The translations under genes were made by a program, and so were the position numbers. This document shows, piece after piece, positions 47,732-59,196 of a stretch of 64,000 bases of DNA. The notes beneath the pieces are model-generated. The model was not told the origin of the DNA. It did not search any database and saw nothing but the letters and a program-made list of their open reading frames with translations. The stretch is from Allodiplogaster sudhausi (Eukaryota; Nematoda; Chromadorea; Rhabditida; Diplogasteridae). Where the stretch lies: NCBI GenBank assembly GCA_945643635.1, contig CALZFC010000016.1, forward strand, positions 1,126,501 through 1,190,500. Reading direction: 5' to 3'. How positions within the stretch are numbered: position 1 is the stretch's first letter; every line of letters starts with the position of its first letter.

Positions 47732-47814
47732 CCAGCCATAGCTCAGTTGGTAGAGCGGAGGACTGTAGAGTAGCGGCTATCCTTAGGTCACTGGTTCGAA
47801 TCCGGTTGGCTGGA
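47732..47814 (+). tRNA. tRNA-Tyr(GTA)
   Basis: Intron agtagcggct; S module. Confidence 0.93.
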
Positions 47815-47896
47815 GCTTCTTTTTGTTCGAATTCACGTTTTCTAAATACAAGTGAAGAATTGTTTGATTAGTTTTCCGACATCAGTCGTGTCGTGA

Positions 47897-47979
47897 TCAG
47901 CCATAGCTCAGTTGGTAGAGCGGAGGACTGTAGAGTAGCAGCTATCCTTAGGTCACTGGTTCGAATCCGGTTGGCTGGA
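47897..47979 (+). tRNA. tRNA-Tyr(GTA), U1:G72 variant
   Basis: Acceptor TCAGCCA; intron agtagcagct; S module. Confidence 0.62.
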
Positions 47980-48061
47980 GCTTCTTTTTGTTCGAATTCA
48001 CGTTTTCTAAATACAAGTGAAGAATTGTTTGATTAGTTTTCCCACATCAGTCGTGTCGTGC

Positions 48062-48144
48062 CCAGCCATAGCTCAGTTGGTAGAGCGGAGGACTGTAGAG
48101 TAGCAGATATCCTTAGGTCACTGGTTCGAATCCGGTTGGCTGGA
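48062..48144 (+). tRNA. tRNA-Tyr(GTA)
   Basis: Intron agtagcagat; R module. Confidence 0.92.
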
Positions 48145-48664
48145 GCTTTTTGGTCTACTTACAATTTTTTGATTATTTCAAAAATTTAACTGTTTCTCTC
48201 TGTACATATCTTTTAATTTGTGTGTAGAGCAGAGCGCTGTAGCTAGATCTCTGATTCGAATCCGGTTGGCTGGAGCCTATTTTATTCGAATTCATGTAAT
48301 ATAAATATAGATACAAGTGTAGCATTGTTTGATCGGGCTGTATGAAGCTTTTAAATATTTTTTGACTCTTTAAAATAAAGATTTTCTCTCCGTATATATG
48401 TTTGAATTCGTCCCTGGAGGTGACTGCTGGAGCTATTCAACGTCTCTCTATGATCATACGTTTATGAGTTTTCCGATGTCGCTCACAATCAGGTCATGCC
48501 CAGCGATAGCTCAGTTGGTAGAGCGGAGGACTGTAGAGTAGCGGCTATCCTTAGGTCACTGGATCGAATCCGGTTGGCTGGAGCTTCTTTTTGCTCGAAT
48601 TAACGTTTTCTAAATACAAGTGAAGAATTGTTTGATTAGTTTTCCGACATCAGTCGTGTCGTGA

Positions 48665-48747
48665 TCAGCCATAGCTCAGTTGGTAGAGCGGAGGACTGTA
48701 GAGTAGCAGCTATCCTTAGGTCACTGGTTCGAATCCGGTTGGCTGGA
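48665..48747 (+). tRNA. tRNA-Tyr(GTA), U1:G72 variant
   Basis: Acceptor TCAGCCA; intron agtagcagct; S module. Confidence 0.62.
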
Positions 48748-48829
48748 GCTTCTTTTTGTTCGAATTCACGTTTTCTAAATACAAGTGAAGAATTGTTTGA
48801 TTAGTTTTCCCACATCAGTCGTGTCGTGC

Positions 48830-48912
48830 CCAGCCATAGCTCAGTTGGTAGAGCGGAGGACTGTAGAGTAGCAGATATCCTTAGGTCACTGGTTCGAATC
48901 CGGTTGGCTGGA
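48830..48912 (+). tRNA. tRNA-Tyr(GTA)
   Basis: Occupies the slot of the D-loop variants one period earlier but has the normal AGTTGGTA. Intron agtagcagat; L module. Confidence 0.92.
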
Positions 48913-49139
48913 GCCTATTTTATTCGAATTCATGTAATATAAATATAGATACAAGTGTAGCATTGTTTGATCGGGCTGTATGAAGCTTTTAAATATTTTT
49001 TGACTCTTTAAAAGTTAAAGATTTTCTCTCCGTATATATGTTTGAATTCGTCCCTGGAGGTGACTGCTGGAGCTATTCAACGTCTCTCTATGAGCATACG
49101 TTTATGAGTTTTCCGATGTCGCTCACAATCAGGTCATGC

Positions 49140-49222
49140 CCAGCCATAGCTCAGTTGGTAGAGCGGAGGACTGTAGAGTAGCGGCTATCCTTAGGTCACT
49201 GGTTCGAATCCGGTTGGCTGGA
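49140..49222 (+). tRNA. tRNA-Tyr(GTA)
   Basis: Intron agtagcggct; R module. Confidence 0.93.
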
Positions 49223-49579
49223 GTTTTTTGGTCTACTTACAATTTTTTGATTATTTCAAAAATTTAACTGTTTCTCTCTGTACATATCTTTTAATATGTG
49301 TGTAGAGCAGAGCGCTGTAGCTAGATCTCTGATTCGAATCCGGTTGGCTGGAGCCTATTTTATTCGAATTCACGCAATATAAATATAGATACAAGTGTAG
49401 CTTTGTTTGATTGGGCTGTATGAAGCTTTTTAATATTTTTTGACTCTTTAAAAGTTAAAGATTTTCTCTCCGTATATATGTTTGAATTCGTCCCTGGAGG
49501 TGACTGCTGGAGCTATTCAACGTCTCTCTATGAGCATACGTTTATGAGTTTTCCGATGTCGCTCACAATCAGGTCATGC

Positions 49580-49662
49580 CCAGCCATAGCTCAGTTGGTA
49601 GAGCGGAGGACTGTAGAGTAGCGGCTATCCTTAGGTCACTGGTTCGAATCCGGTTGGCTGGA
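49580..49662 (+). tRNA. tRNA-Tyr(GTA)
   Basis: Intron agtagcggct; R module. Confidence 0.93.
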
Positions 49663-50019
49663 GTTTTTTGGTCTACTTACAATTTTTTGATTATTTCAAA
49701 AATTTAACTGTTTCTCTCTGTACATATCTTTTAATATGTGTGTAGAGCAGAGCGCTGTAGCTAGATCTCTGATTCGAATCCGGTTGGCTGGAGCCTATTT
49801 TATTCGAATTCACGCAATATAAATATAGATACAAGTGTAGCTTTGTTTGATTGGGCTGTATGAAGCTTTTTAATATTTTTTGACTCTTTAAAAGTTAAAG
49901 ATTTTCTCTCCGTATATATGTTTGAATTCGTCCCTGGAGGTGACTGCTGGAGCTATTCAACGTCTCTCTATGAGCATACGTTTATGAGTTTTCCGATGTC
50001 GCTCACAATCAGGTCATGC

Positions 50020-50102
50020 CCAGCCATAGCTCAGTTGGTAGAGCGGAGGACTGTAGAGTAGCGGCTATCCTTAGGTCACTGGTTCGAATCCGGTTGGCTG
50101 GA
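50020..50102 (+). tRNA. tRNA-Tyr(GTA)
   Basis: Intron agtagcggct; R module. Confidence 0.93.
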
Positions 50103-50457
50103 GTTTTTTGGTCTACTTACAATTTTTTGATTATTTCAAAAATTTAACTGTTTCTCTCTGTACATATCTTTTAATTTGTGTGTAGAGCAGAGCGCTGTAG
50201 CTAGATCTCTGATTCGAATCCGGTTGGCTGGAGCCTATTTTATTCGAATTCATGTAATATAAATATAGATACAAGTGTAGCATTGTTTGATCGGGCTGTA
50301 TGAAGCTTTTAAATATTTTTTGACTCTTAAAAGTTAAAGATTTCTCTCCGTATCTATGTTTGAATTCGTCCCTGGAGGTGACTGCTGGAGCTATTCAACG
50401 TCTCTCTATGAGCATACGTTTATGAGTTTTCCGATGTCGCTCACAATCAGGTCATGC

Positions 50458-50540
50458 CCAGCCATAGCTCAGTTGGTAGAGCGGAGGACTGTAGAGTAGC
50501 GGCTATCCTTAGGTCACTGGTTCGAATCCGGTTGGCTGGA
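50458..50540 (+). tRNA. tRNA-Tyr(GTA)
   Basis: Intron agtagcggct; S module. Confidence 0.93.
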
Positions 50541-50622
50541 GCTTCTTTTTGTTCGAATTCACGTTTTCTAAATACAAGTGAAGAATTGTTTGATTAGTTT
50601 TCCGACATAAGTCGTGTCGTGA

Positions 50623-50705
50623 TCAGCCATAGCTCAGTTGGTAGAGCGGAGGACTGTAGAGTAGCAGCTATCCTTAGGTCACTGGTTCGAATCCGGTTGG
50701 CTGGA
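50623..50705 (+). tRNA. tRNA-Tyr(GTA), U1:G72 variant
   Basis: Acceptor TCAGCCA; intron agtagcagct; S module. Confidence 0.62.
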
Positions 50706-50787
50706 GCTTCTTTTTGTTCGAATTCACGTTTTCTAAATACAAGTGAAGAATTGTTTGATTAGTTTTCCCACATCAGTCGTGTCGTGC

Positions 50788-50870
50788 CCAGCCATAGCTC
50801 AGTTGGTAGAGCGGAGGACTGTAGAGTAGCAGATATCCTTAGGTCACTGGTTCGAATCCGGTTGGCTGGA
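50788..50870 (+). tRNA. tRNA-Tyr(GTA)
   Basis: Intron agtagcagat; R module. Confidence 0.92.
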
Positions 50871-51390
50871 GCTTTTTGGTCTACTTAAAATTTTTTGATT
50901 ATTTCAAAAATTTAACTGTTTCTCTCTGTACATATCTTTTAATTTGTGTGTAGAGCAGAGCGCTGTAGCTAGATCTCTGATTCGAATCCGGTTGGCTGGA
51001 GCCTATTTTATTCGAATTCATGTAATATAAATATAGATACAAGTGTAGCATTGTTTGATCGGGCTGTATGAAGCTTTTAAATATTTTTTGACTCTTTAAA
51101 ATAAAGATTTTCTCTCCGTATATATGTTTGAATTCGTCCCTGGAGGTGACTGCTGGAGCTATTCAACGTCTCTCTATGAGCATACGTTTATGAGTTTTCC
51201 GATGTCGCTCACAATCAGGTCATGCCCAGCGATAGCTCAGTTGGTAGAGCGGAGGACTGTAGAGTAGCGGCTATCCTTAGGTCACTGGATCGAATCCGGT
51301 TGGCTGGAGCTTCTTTTTGCTTGAATTAACGTTTTCTAAATACAAGTGAAGAATTGTTTGATTAGTTTTCCGACATCAGTCGTGTCGTGA

Positions 51391-51473
51391 TCAGCCATAG
51401 CTCAGTTGGTAGAGCGGAGGACTGTAGAGTAGCAGCTATCCTTAGGTCACTGGTTCGAATCCGGTTGGCTGGA
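51391..51473 (+). tRNA. tRNA-Tyr(GTA), U1:G72 variant
   Basis: Acceptor TCAGCCA; intron agtagcagct; S module. Confidence 0.62.
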
Positions 51474-51555
51474 GCTTCTTTTTGTTCGAATTCACGTTTT
51501 CTAAATACAAGTGAAGAATTGTTTGATTAGTTTTCCCACATCAGTCGTGTCGTGC

Positions 51556-51638
51556 CCAGCCATAGCTCAGTTGGTAGAGCGGAGGACTGTAGAGTAGCAG
51601 ATATCCTTAGGTCACTGGTTCGAATCCGGTTGGCTGGA
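51556..51638 (+). tRNA. tRNA-Tyr(GTA)
   Basis: Intron agtagcagat; R module. Confidence 0.92.
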
Positions 51639-51993
51639 GCTTTTTGGTCTACTTACAATTTTTGATTATTTAAAAAATTTAACTGTTTCTCTCTGTACAT
51701 ATCTTTTAATTTGTGTGTAGAGCAGAGCGCTGTAGCTAGATCTCTGATTCGAATCCGGTTGGCTGGAGCCTATTTTATTCGAATTCACGCAATATAAATA
51801 TAGATACAAGTGTAGCTTTGTTTGATTGGGCTGTATGAAGCTTTTTAATATTTTTGACTGTTTAAAAGTTAAAGATTTTCTCTCCGTATATATGTTTGAA
51901 TACGTCCCTGGAGGTGACTGCTGGAGCTATTCAACGTCTCTCTATGAGCATACGTTTATGAGTTTTCCGATGTCGCTCACAATCAGGTCATGC

Positions 51994-52076
51994 CCAGCCA
52001 TAGCTCAGTTGGTAGAGCGGAGGACTGTAGAGTAGCGGCTATCCTTAGGTCACTGGTTCGAATCCGGTTGGCTGGA
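51994..52076 (+). tRNA. tRNA-Tyr(GTA)
   Basis: Intron agtagcggct; S module. Confidence 0.93.
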
Positions 52077-52158
52077 GCTTCTTTTTGTTCGAATTCACGT
52101 TTTCTAAATACAAGTGAAGAATTGTTTGATTAGTTTTCCCACATCAGTCGTGTCGTGC

Positions 52159-52241
52159 CCAGCCATAGCTCAGTTGGTAGAGCGGAGGACTGTAGAGTAG
52201 CAGATATCCTTAGGTCACTGGTTCGAATCCGGTTGGCTGGA
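52159..52241 (+). tRNA. tRNA-Tyr(GTA)
   Basis: Intron agtagcagat; S module. Confidence 0.92.
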
Positions 52242-52323
52242 GCTTCTTTTTGTTCGAATTCACGTTTTCCAAATACAAGTGAAGAATTGCTTGATTAGTT
52301 TTCCGACATCAGTCGTGTCGTGA

Positions 52324-52406
52324 TCAGCCATAGCTCAGTTGGTAGAGCGGAGGACTGTAGAGTAGCAGCTATCCTTAGGTCACTGGTTCGAATCCGGTTG
52401 GCTGGA
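52324..52406 (+). tRNA. tRNA-Tyr(GTA), U1:G72 variant
   Basis: Acceptor TCAGCCA; intron agtagcagct; first U1 copy heading an R module (432 bp). Confidence 0.62.
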
Positions 52407-52920
52407 GCTTTTTGGTCAATTTTTTGATTATTTCAAAAATTTTACTGTTTTTCTCTGTACATATCTTTTAATATGTGTGTAGAGCAGAGCGCTGTAGCTA
52501 GATCTCTGATTCGAATCCGGTTGGCTGGAGCCTATTTTATTCGAATTCACGCAATATAAATATAGATACAAGTGTAGCATTGTTTGATCGGGCTGTATGA
52601 AGCTTTTAAATATTTTTGACTCTTTAAAAGTTAAAGATTTTCTCTCCGTATATATGTTTGAATTCGTTCCTGGAGGTGACTGCTGGAGCTATTCAACGTC
52701 TCTCTATGAGCATACGTTTATGAGTTTTCCGATGTCGCTCACAATCAGGTCATGCCCAGCCATAGCTCAGTTGGTAGAGCGGAGGACTGTAGAGTAGCAG
52801 CTATCCATAGGTCACTGGTTCGAATCCGGTTGGCTGGAGCTTCTTTTTGTTCGAATTCACGTTTTCTAAATACAAGTGAAGAATTGTTTGATTAGTTTTC
52901 CGACATCAGTCGTGTCGTGC

Positions 52921-53003
52921 CCAGCCATAGCTCAGTTGGTAGAGCATAGGACTGTAGAGTAGCAGCTATCCTTAGGTCACTGGTTCGAATCCGGTTGGCT
53001 GGA
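52921..53003 (+). tRNA. tRNA-Tyr(GTA) with TAGGA stem
   Basis: Only copy combining the normal CCAGCCA acceptor with the TAGGA anticodon stem (U27:U43). Probably foldable. Intron agtagcagct; S module. Confidence 0.7.
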
Positions 53004-53855
53004 GCTTCTTTTTGTTCGAATTCACGTTTTCTAAATACAAGTGAAGAATTGCTTGATTAGTTTTCCGACATCAGTCGTGTCGTGCCAAGTAATAGCTCAG
53101 TTGGTAGAGCATAGGACTGTAGAGTAGCAGCTATCCTTAGGTCACTGGTTCGAATCCGGTTGGCTGGAGCTTCTTTTTGTTCGAATTCACGTTTTCTAAA
53201 TACAAGTGAAGAATTGTTTGATTAGTTTTCCGACATCAGTCGTGTCGTGATCAGCCATAGCTCAGTTGGTAGAGCATAGGACTGTAGAGTAGCAGCTATC
53301 CTTAGGTCACTGGTTCGAATCCGGTTGGTTGGAGCTTTTTGGTCTACTTACAATTTTTTGATTATTTCAAAAATTTAACTGTTTCTCTCTGTACATATCT
53401 TTTAATTTGTGTGTAGAGCAGAGCGCTGTAGCTAGATCTCTGATTCGAATCCGGTTGGCTGGAGCCTATTTTATTCGAATTCATGTAATATAAATATAGA
53501 TACAAGTGTAGCATTGTTTGATCGGGCTGTATGAAGCTTTTAAATATTTTTTGACTCTTTAAAAGTTAAAGATTTTCTCTCCGTATATATGTTTGAATTC
53601 GTCCCTGGAGGTGACTGCTGGAGCTATTCAACGTCTCTCTATGAGCATACGTTTATGAGTTTTCCGATGTCGCTCACAATCAGGTCATGCCCAGCCATAG
53701 CTCAGTTGGTAGAGCGGAGTACTGTAGAGTAGCAGCTATCCTTAGGTCACTGGTTCGAATCCGGTTGGCTGGAGCTTCTTTTTGTTCGAATTCACGTTTT
53801 CTAAATACAAGTGAAGAATTGCTTGATTAGTTTTCCGACATCAGTCGTGTCGTGC

Positions 53856-53938
53856 CCAGCCATAGCTCAGTTGGTAGAGCGGAGGACTGTAGAGTAGCAG
53901 ATATCCTTAGGTCACTGGTTCGAATCCGGTTGGCTGGA
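53856..53938 (+). tRNA. tRNA-Tyr(GTA)
   Basis: Intron agtagcagat; S module. Confidence 0.92.
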
Positions 53939-54020
53939 GCTTCTTTTTGTTCGAATTCACGTTTTCCAAATACAAGTGAAGAATTGCTTGATTAGTTTTC
54001 CGACATCAGTCGTGTCGTGA

Positions 54021-54103
54021 TCAGCCATAGCTCAGTTGGTAGAGCGGAGGACTGTAGAGTAGCAGCTATCCTTAGGTCACTGGTTCGAATCCGGTTGGCT
54101 GGA
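54021..54103 (+). tRNA. tRNA-Tyr(GTA), U1:G72 variant
   Basis: Acceptor TCAGCCA; intron agtagcagct; R module (433 bp). Confidence 0.62.
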
Positions 54104-55772
54104 GCTTTTTGGTCAATTTTTTGATTATTTCAAAAATTTTACTGTTTTTCTCTGTACATATCTTTTAATATGTGTGTAGAGCAGAGCGCTGTAGCTAGAT
54201 CTCTGATTCGAATCCGGTTGGCTGGAGCCTATTTTATTCGAATTCACGCAATATAAATATAGATACAAGTGTAGCATTGTTTGATCGGGCTGTATGAAGC
54301 TTTTAAATATTTTTTGACTCTTTAAAAGTTAAAGATTTTCTCTCCGTATATATGTTTGAATTCGTTCCTGGAGGTGACTGCTGGAGCTATTCAACGTCTC
54401 TCTATGAGCATACGTTTATGAGTTTTCCGATGTCGCTCACAATCAGGTCATGCCCAGCCATAGCTCAGTTGGTAGAGCGGAGGACTGTAGAGTAGCAGCT
54501 ATCCATAGGTCACTGGTTCGAATCCGGTTGGCTGGAGCTTCTTTTTGTTCGAATTCACGTTTTCTAAATACAAGTGAAGAATTGTTTGATTAGTTTTCCG
54601 ACATCAGTCGTGTCGTGCCCAGCCATAGCTCAGTTGGTAGAGCGGAGTACTGTAGAGTAGCAGATATCCTTAGGTCACTGGTTCGAATCCGGTTGGCTGG
54701 AGCTTCTTTTTGTTCGAATTCACGTTTTCTAAATACAAGTGAAGAATTGCTTGATTAGTTTTCCGACATCAGTCGTGTCGTGCCAAGTAATAGCTCAGTT
54801 GGTAGAGCATAGGACTGTAGAGTAGCAGCTATCCTTAGGTCACTGGTTCGAATCCGGTTGGCTGGAGCTTCTTTTTGTTCGAATTCACGTTTTCTAAATA
54901 CAAGTGAAGAATTGTTTGATTAGTTTTCCGACATCAGTCGTGTCGTGATCAGCCATAGCTCAGTTGGTAGAGCATAGGACTGTAGAGTAGCAGCTATCCT
55001 TAGGTCACTGGTTCGAATCCGGTTGGCTGGAGCTTCTTTTTGTTCGAATTCACGTTTTCTAAATACAAGTGAAGAATTGCTTGATTAGTTTTCCGACATC
55101 AGTCGTGTCGTGCCAAGTAATAGCTCAGTTGGTAGAGCATAGGACTGTAGAGTAGCAGCTATCCTTAGGTCACTGGTTCGAATCCGGTTGGCTGGAGCTT
55201 CTTTTTGTTCGAATTCACGTTTTCTAAATACAAGTGAAGAATTGCTTGATTAGTTTTCCGACATCAGTCGTGTCGTGCCAATTAATAGCTCAGTTGGTAG
55301 AGCATAGGACTGTAGAGTAGCAGCTATCCTTAGGTCACTGGTTCGAATCGGTTGGCTGGAGCTTCTTTTTGTTCGAATTCACGTTTTCTAAATACAAGTG
55401 AAGAATTGTTTGATTAGTTTTCCGACATCAGTCGTGTCGTGATCAGCCATAGCTCAGTTGGTAGAGCATAGGACTGTAGAGTAGCAGCTATCCTTAGGTC
55501 ACTGGTTCGAATCCGGTTGGCTGGAGCTTCTTTTTGTTCGAATTCACGTTTTCTAAATACAAGTGAAGAATTGTTTGATTAGTTTTCCGACATCAGTCGT
55601 GTCGTGATCAGCCATAGCTCAGTTGGTAGAGCATAGGACTGTAGAGTAGCAGCTATCCTTAGGTCACTGGTTCGAATCCGGTTGGCTGGAGCTTCTTTTT
55701 GTTCGAATTCACGTTTTCTAAATACAAGTGAAGAATTGTTTGATTTGTTTTCCCACATCAGTCGTGTCGTGC

Positions 55773-55855
55773 CCAGCCATAGCTCAGTTGGTAGAGCGGA
55801 GGACTGTAGAGTAGCGGCTATCCTTAGGTCACTGGTTCGAATCCGGTTGGCTGGA
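55773..55855 (+). tRNA. tRNA-Tyr(GTA)
   Basis: Intron agtagcggct; R module, T5 stop. Confidence 0.93.
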
Positions 55856-56213
55856 GCTTTTTGGTCTACTTACAATTTTTTGATTATTTCAAAAATTTAA
55901 CTGTTTCTCTCTGTACATATCTTTTAATATGTGTGTAGAGCAGAGCGCTGTAGCTAGATCTCTGATTCGAATCCGGTTGGCTGGAGCCTATTTTATTCGA
56001 ATTCACGCAATATAAATATAGATACAAGTGTAGCATTGTTTGATCGGGCTGTATGAAGCTTTTAAATATATTTTTGACTCTTTAAAAGTTAAAGATTTTC
56101 TCTCCGTATATATGTTTGAATTCGTCCCTGGAGGTGACTGCTGGAGCTATTCAACGTCTCTCTATGAGCATACGTTTATGAGTTTTCCGATGTCGCTCAC
56201 AATCAGGTCAAGC

Positions 56214-56296
56214 CCAGCCATAGCTCAGTTGGTAGAGCGGAGGACTGTAGAGTAGCAGCCATCCTTAGGTCACTGGTTCGAATCCGGTTGGCTGGA
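56214..56296 (+). tRNA. tRNA-Tyr(GTA)
   Basis: Intron agtagcagcc; leader ends caagc; R module (436 bp) whose relic has a 3-nt insertion. Confidence 0.92.
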
Positions 56297-56649
56297 GCTT
56301 TTTGGTCAATTTTTTGATTATTTCAAAAATTTAACTGTTTCTCTCTGTACATATATTTTAATTTGTGTGTAGAGCAGAGCGCTGTAGCTGCTAGATCTCT
56401 GATTCGAATCCGGTTGGCTGGAGCCTATTTTATTCGAATTCACGCAATATAAATATAGATACAAGTGTAGCTTTGTTTGATTGGGCTGTATGAAGCTTTT
56501 AAATATTTTTTGACTCTTTAAAAGTTAAAGATTTTCTCTCCGTATATATGTTTGAATTCGTCCCTGGAGGTGACTGCTGGAGCTATTCAACGTCTCTCTA
56601 TGAGCATTCGTTTATGAGTTTTCCGATGTCGCTCACAATCAGGTCATGC

Positions 56650-56732
56650 CCAGCCATAGCTCAGTTGGTAGAGCGGAGGACTGTAGAGTAGCAGCTATCC
56701 TTAGGTCACTGGTTCGAATCCGGTTGGCTGGA
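56650..56732 (+). tRNA. tRNA-Tyr(GTA)
   Basis: Intron agtagcagct; S module. Confidence 0.93.
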
Positions 56733-57144
56733 GCTTCTTTTTGTTCGAATTCACGTTTTCTAAATACAAGTGAAGAATTGCTTGATTAGTTTTCCGACAT
56801 CAGTCGTGTCGTGCCAAGTAATAGCTCAGTTGGTAGAGCATAGGACTGTAGAGTAGCAGCTATCCTTAGGTCACTGGTTCGAATCCGGTTGGCTGGAGCT
56901 TCTTTTTGTTCGAATTCACGTTTTCTAAATACAAGTGAAGAATTGTTTGATTAGTTTTCCGACATCAGTCGTGTCGTGATCAGCCATAGCTCAGTTGGTA
57001 GAGCATAGGACTGTAGAGTAGCAGCTATCCTTAGGTCACTGGTTCGAATCCGGTTGGCTGGAGCTTCTTTTTGTTCGAATTCACGTTTTCTAAATACAAG
57101 TGAAGAATTGTTTGATTTGTTTTCCCACATCAGTCGTGTCGTGC

Positions 57145-57227
57145 CCAGCCATAGCTCAGTTGGTAGAGCGGAGGACTGTAGACTAGCGGCTATCCTTAGG
57201 TCACTGGTTCGAATCCGGTTGGCTGGA
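57145..57227 (+). tRNA. tRNA-Tyr(GTA)
   Basis: Intron actagcggct; R module. Confidence 0.9.
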
Positions 57228-57584
57228 GCTTTTTGGTCTACTTACAATTTTTTGATTATTTCAAAAATTTAACTGTTTCTCTATGTACATATCTTTTAAT
57301 ATGTGTGTAGAGCAGAGCGCTGTAGCTAGATCTCTGATTCGAATCCGGTTGGCTGGAGCCTATTTTATTCGAATTCACGCAATATAAATATAGATACAAG
57401 TGTAGCATTGTTTGATCGGGCTGTATGAAGCTTTTAAATATTTTTTGACTCTTTAAAAGTTAAAGATTTTCTCTCCGTATATATGTTTGAATTCGTCCCT
57501 GGAGGTGACTGCTGGAGCTATTCAACGTCTCTCTATGAGCATACGTTTATGAGTTTTCCGATGTCGCTCACAATCAGGTCAAGC

Positions 57585-57667
57585 CCAGCCATAGCTCAGT
57601 TGGTAGAGCGGAGGACTGTAGAGTAGCAGCCATCCTTAGGTCACTGGTTCGAATCCGGTTGGCTGGA
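57585..57667 (+). tRNA. tRNA-Tyr(GTA)
   Basis: Intron agtagcagcc; R module (436 bp). Confidence 0.92.
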
Positions 57668-58185
57668 GCTTTTTGGTCAATTTTTTGATTATTTCAAAAA
57701 TTTAACTGTTTCTCTCTGTACATATATTTTAATTTGTGTGTAGAGCAGAGCGCTGTAGCTGCTAGATCTCTGATTCGAATCCGGTTGGCTGGAGCCTGTT
57801 TTATTCGAATTCACGCAATATAAATATAGATACAAGTGTAGCATTGTTTGATCGGGCTGTATGAAGCTTTTAAATATTTTTTGACTCTTTAAAAGTTAAA
57901 GATTTTCTCTCCGTATATATGTTTGAATTCGTCCCTGGAGGTGACTGCTGGAGCTATTCAACGTCTCTCTATGAGCATACGTTTATGAGTTTTCCGATGT
58001 CGCTCACAATCAGGTCATGCCCAGCCATAGCTCAGTTGGTAGAGCGGAGTACTGTAGAGTAGCAGCTATCCTTAGGTCACTGGTTCGAATCCGGTTGGCT
58101 GGAGCTTCTTTTTGTTCGAATTCACGTTTTCTAAATACAAGTGAAGAATTGCTTGATTAGTTTTCCGACATCAGTCGTGTCGTGC

Positions 58186-58268
58186 CCAGCCATAGCTCAG
58201 TTGGTAGAGCGGAGGACTGTAGAGTAGCAGATATCCTTAGGTCACTGGTTCGAATCCGGTTGGCTGGA
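58186..58268 (+). tRNA. tRNA-Tyr(GTA)
   Basis: Intron agtagcagat; S module. Confidence 0.92.
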
Positions 58269-58350
58269 GCTTCTTTTTGTTCGAATTCACGTTTTCTAAA
58301 TACAAGTGAAGAATTGCTTGATTAGTTTTCCGACATCAGTCGTGTCGTGA

Positions 58351-58433
58351 TCAGCCATAGCTCAGTTGGTAGAGCGGAGGACTGTAGAGTAGCAGCTATC
58401 CTTAGGTCACTGGTTCGAATCCGGTTGGCTGGA
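58351..58433 (+). tRNA. tRNA-Tyr(GTA), U1:G72 variant
   Basis: Acceptor TCAGCCA; intron agtagcagct; R module. Confidence 0.62.
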
Positions 58434-58948
58434 GCTTTTTGGTCAATTTTTTGATTATTTCAAAAATTTTACTGTTTTTCTCTGTACATATCTTTTAATA
58501 TGTGTGTAGAGCAGAGCGCTGTAGCTAGATCTCTGATTCGAATCCGGTTGGCTGGAGCCTATTTTATTCGAATTCACGCAATATAAATATAGATACAAGT
58601 GTAGCATTGTTTGATCGGGCTGTATGAAGCTTTTAAATATTTTTTGACTCTTTAAAAGTTAAAGATTTTCTCTCCGTATATATGTTTGAATTCGTCCCTG
58701 GAGGTGACTGCTGGAGCTATTCAACGTCTCTCTATGAGCATACGTTTATGAGTTTTCCGATGTCGCTCACAATCAGGTCATGCCCAGCCATAGCTCAGTT
58801 GGTAGAGCGGAGTACTGTAGAGTAGCAGCTATCCTTAGGTCACTGGTTCGAATCCGGTTGGCTGGAGCTTCTTTTTGTTCGAATTCACGTTTTCTAAATA
58901 CAAGTGAAGAATTGCTTGATTAGTTTTCCGACATCAGTCGTGTCGTGC

Positions 58949-59031
58949 CCAGCCATAGCTCAGTTGGTAGAGCGGAGGACTGTAGAGTAGCAGATATCCT
59001 TAGGTCACTGGTTCGAATCCGGTTGGCTGGA
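58949..59031 (+). tRNA. tRNA-Tyr(GTA)
   Basis: Intron agtagcagat; S module. Confidence 0.92.
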
Positions 59032-59113
59032 GCTTCTTTTTGTTCGAATTCACGTTTTCTAAATACAAGTGAAGAATTGCTTGATTAGTTTTCCGACATC
59101 AGTCGTGTCGTGA

Positions 59114-59196
59114 TCAGCCATAGCTCAGTTGGTAGAGCGGAGGACTGTAGAGTAGCAGCTATCCTTAGGTCACTGGTTCGAATCCGGTTGGCTGGA
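59114..59196 (+). tRNA. tRNA-Tyr(GTA), U1:G72 variant
   Basis: Acceptor TCAGCCA; intron agtagcagct; R module. Confidence 0.62.

Larger units (their letters stand above)
36017..51308 (+). pseudogene. CCAGCGA-class tRNA-Tyr copies (7), higher-order-repeat landmark
   Basis: Units starting at 36017, 38467, 40752, 43482, 45772, 48500 and 51226. They share a 6:67 G:G acceptor mismatch, a B box altered to GGATCGAATCC, and a spacer beginning cttctttttgctcgaattaac (51226 has ctt for ctc). One per higher-order repeat. Confidence 0.8.
34477..52323 (+). repeat. array domain 2: higher-order repeats of 2.29-2.73 kb
   Basis: Units whose acceptor starts CCAGCGA recur at 36017, 38467, 40752, 43482, 45772, 48500 and 51226, so the periods are 2450, 2285, 2730, 2290, 2728 and 2726 bp. 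Within a period the module order is S, S, L (or R), R, R, S, S, R with insertion of one extra S (+165) or one extra R (+440). L spacers end cacaatcaggtcatgc. Confidence 0.88.
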
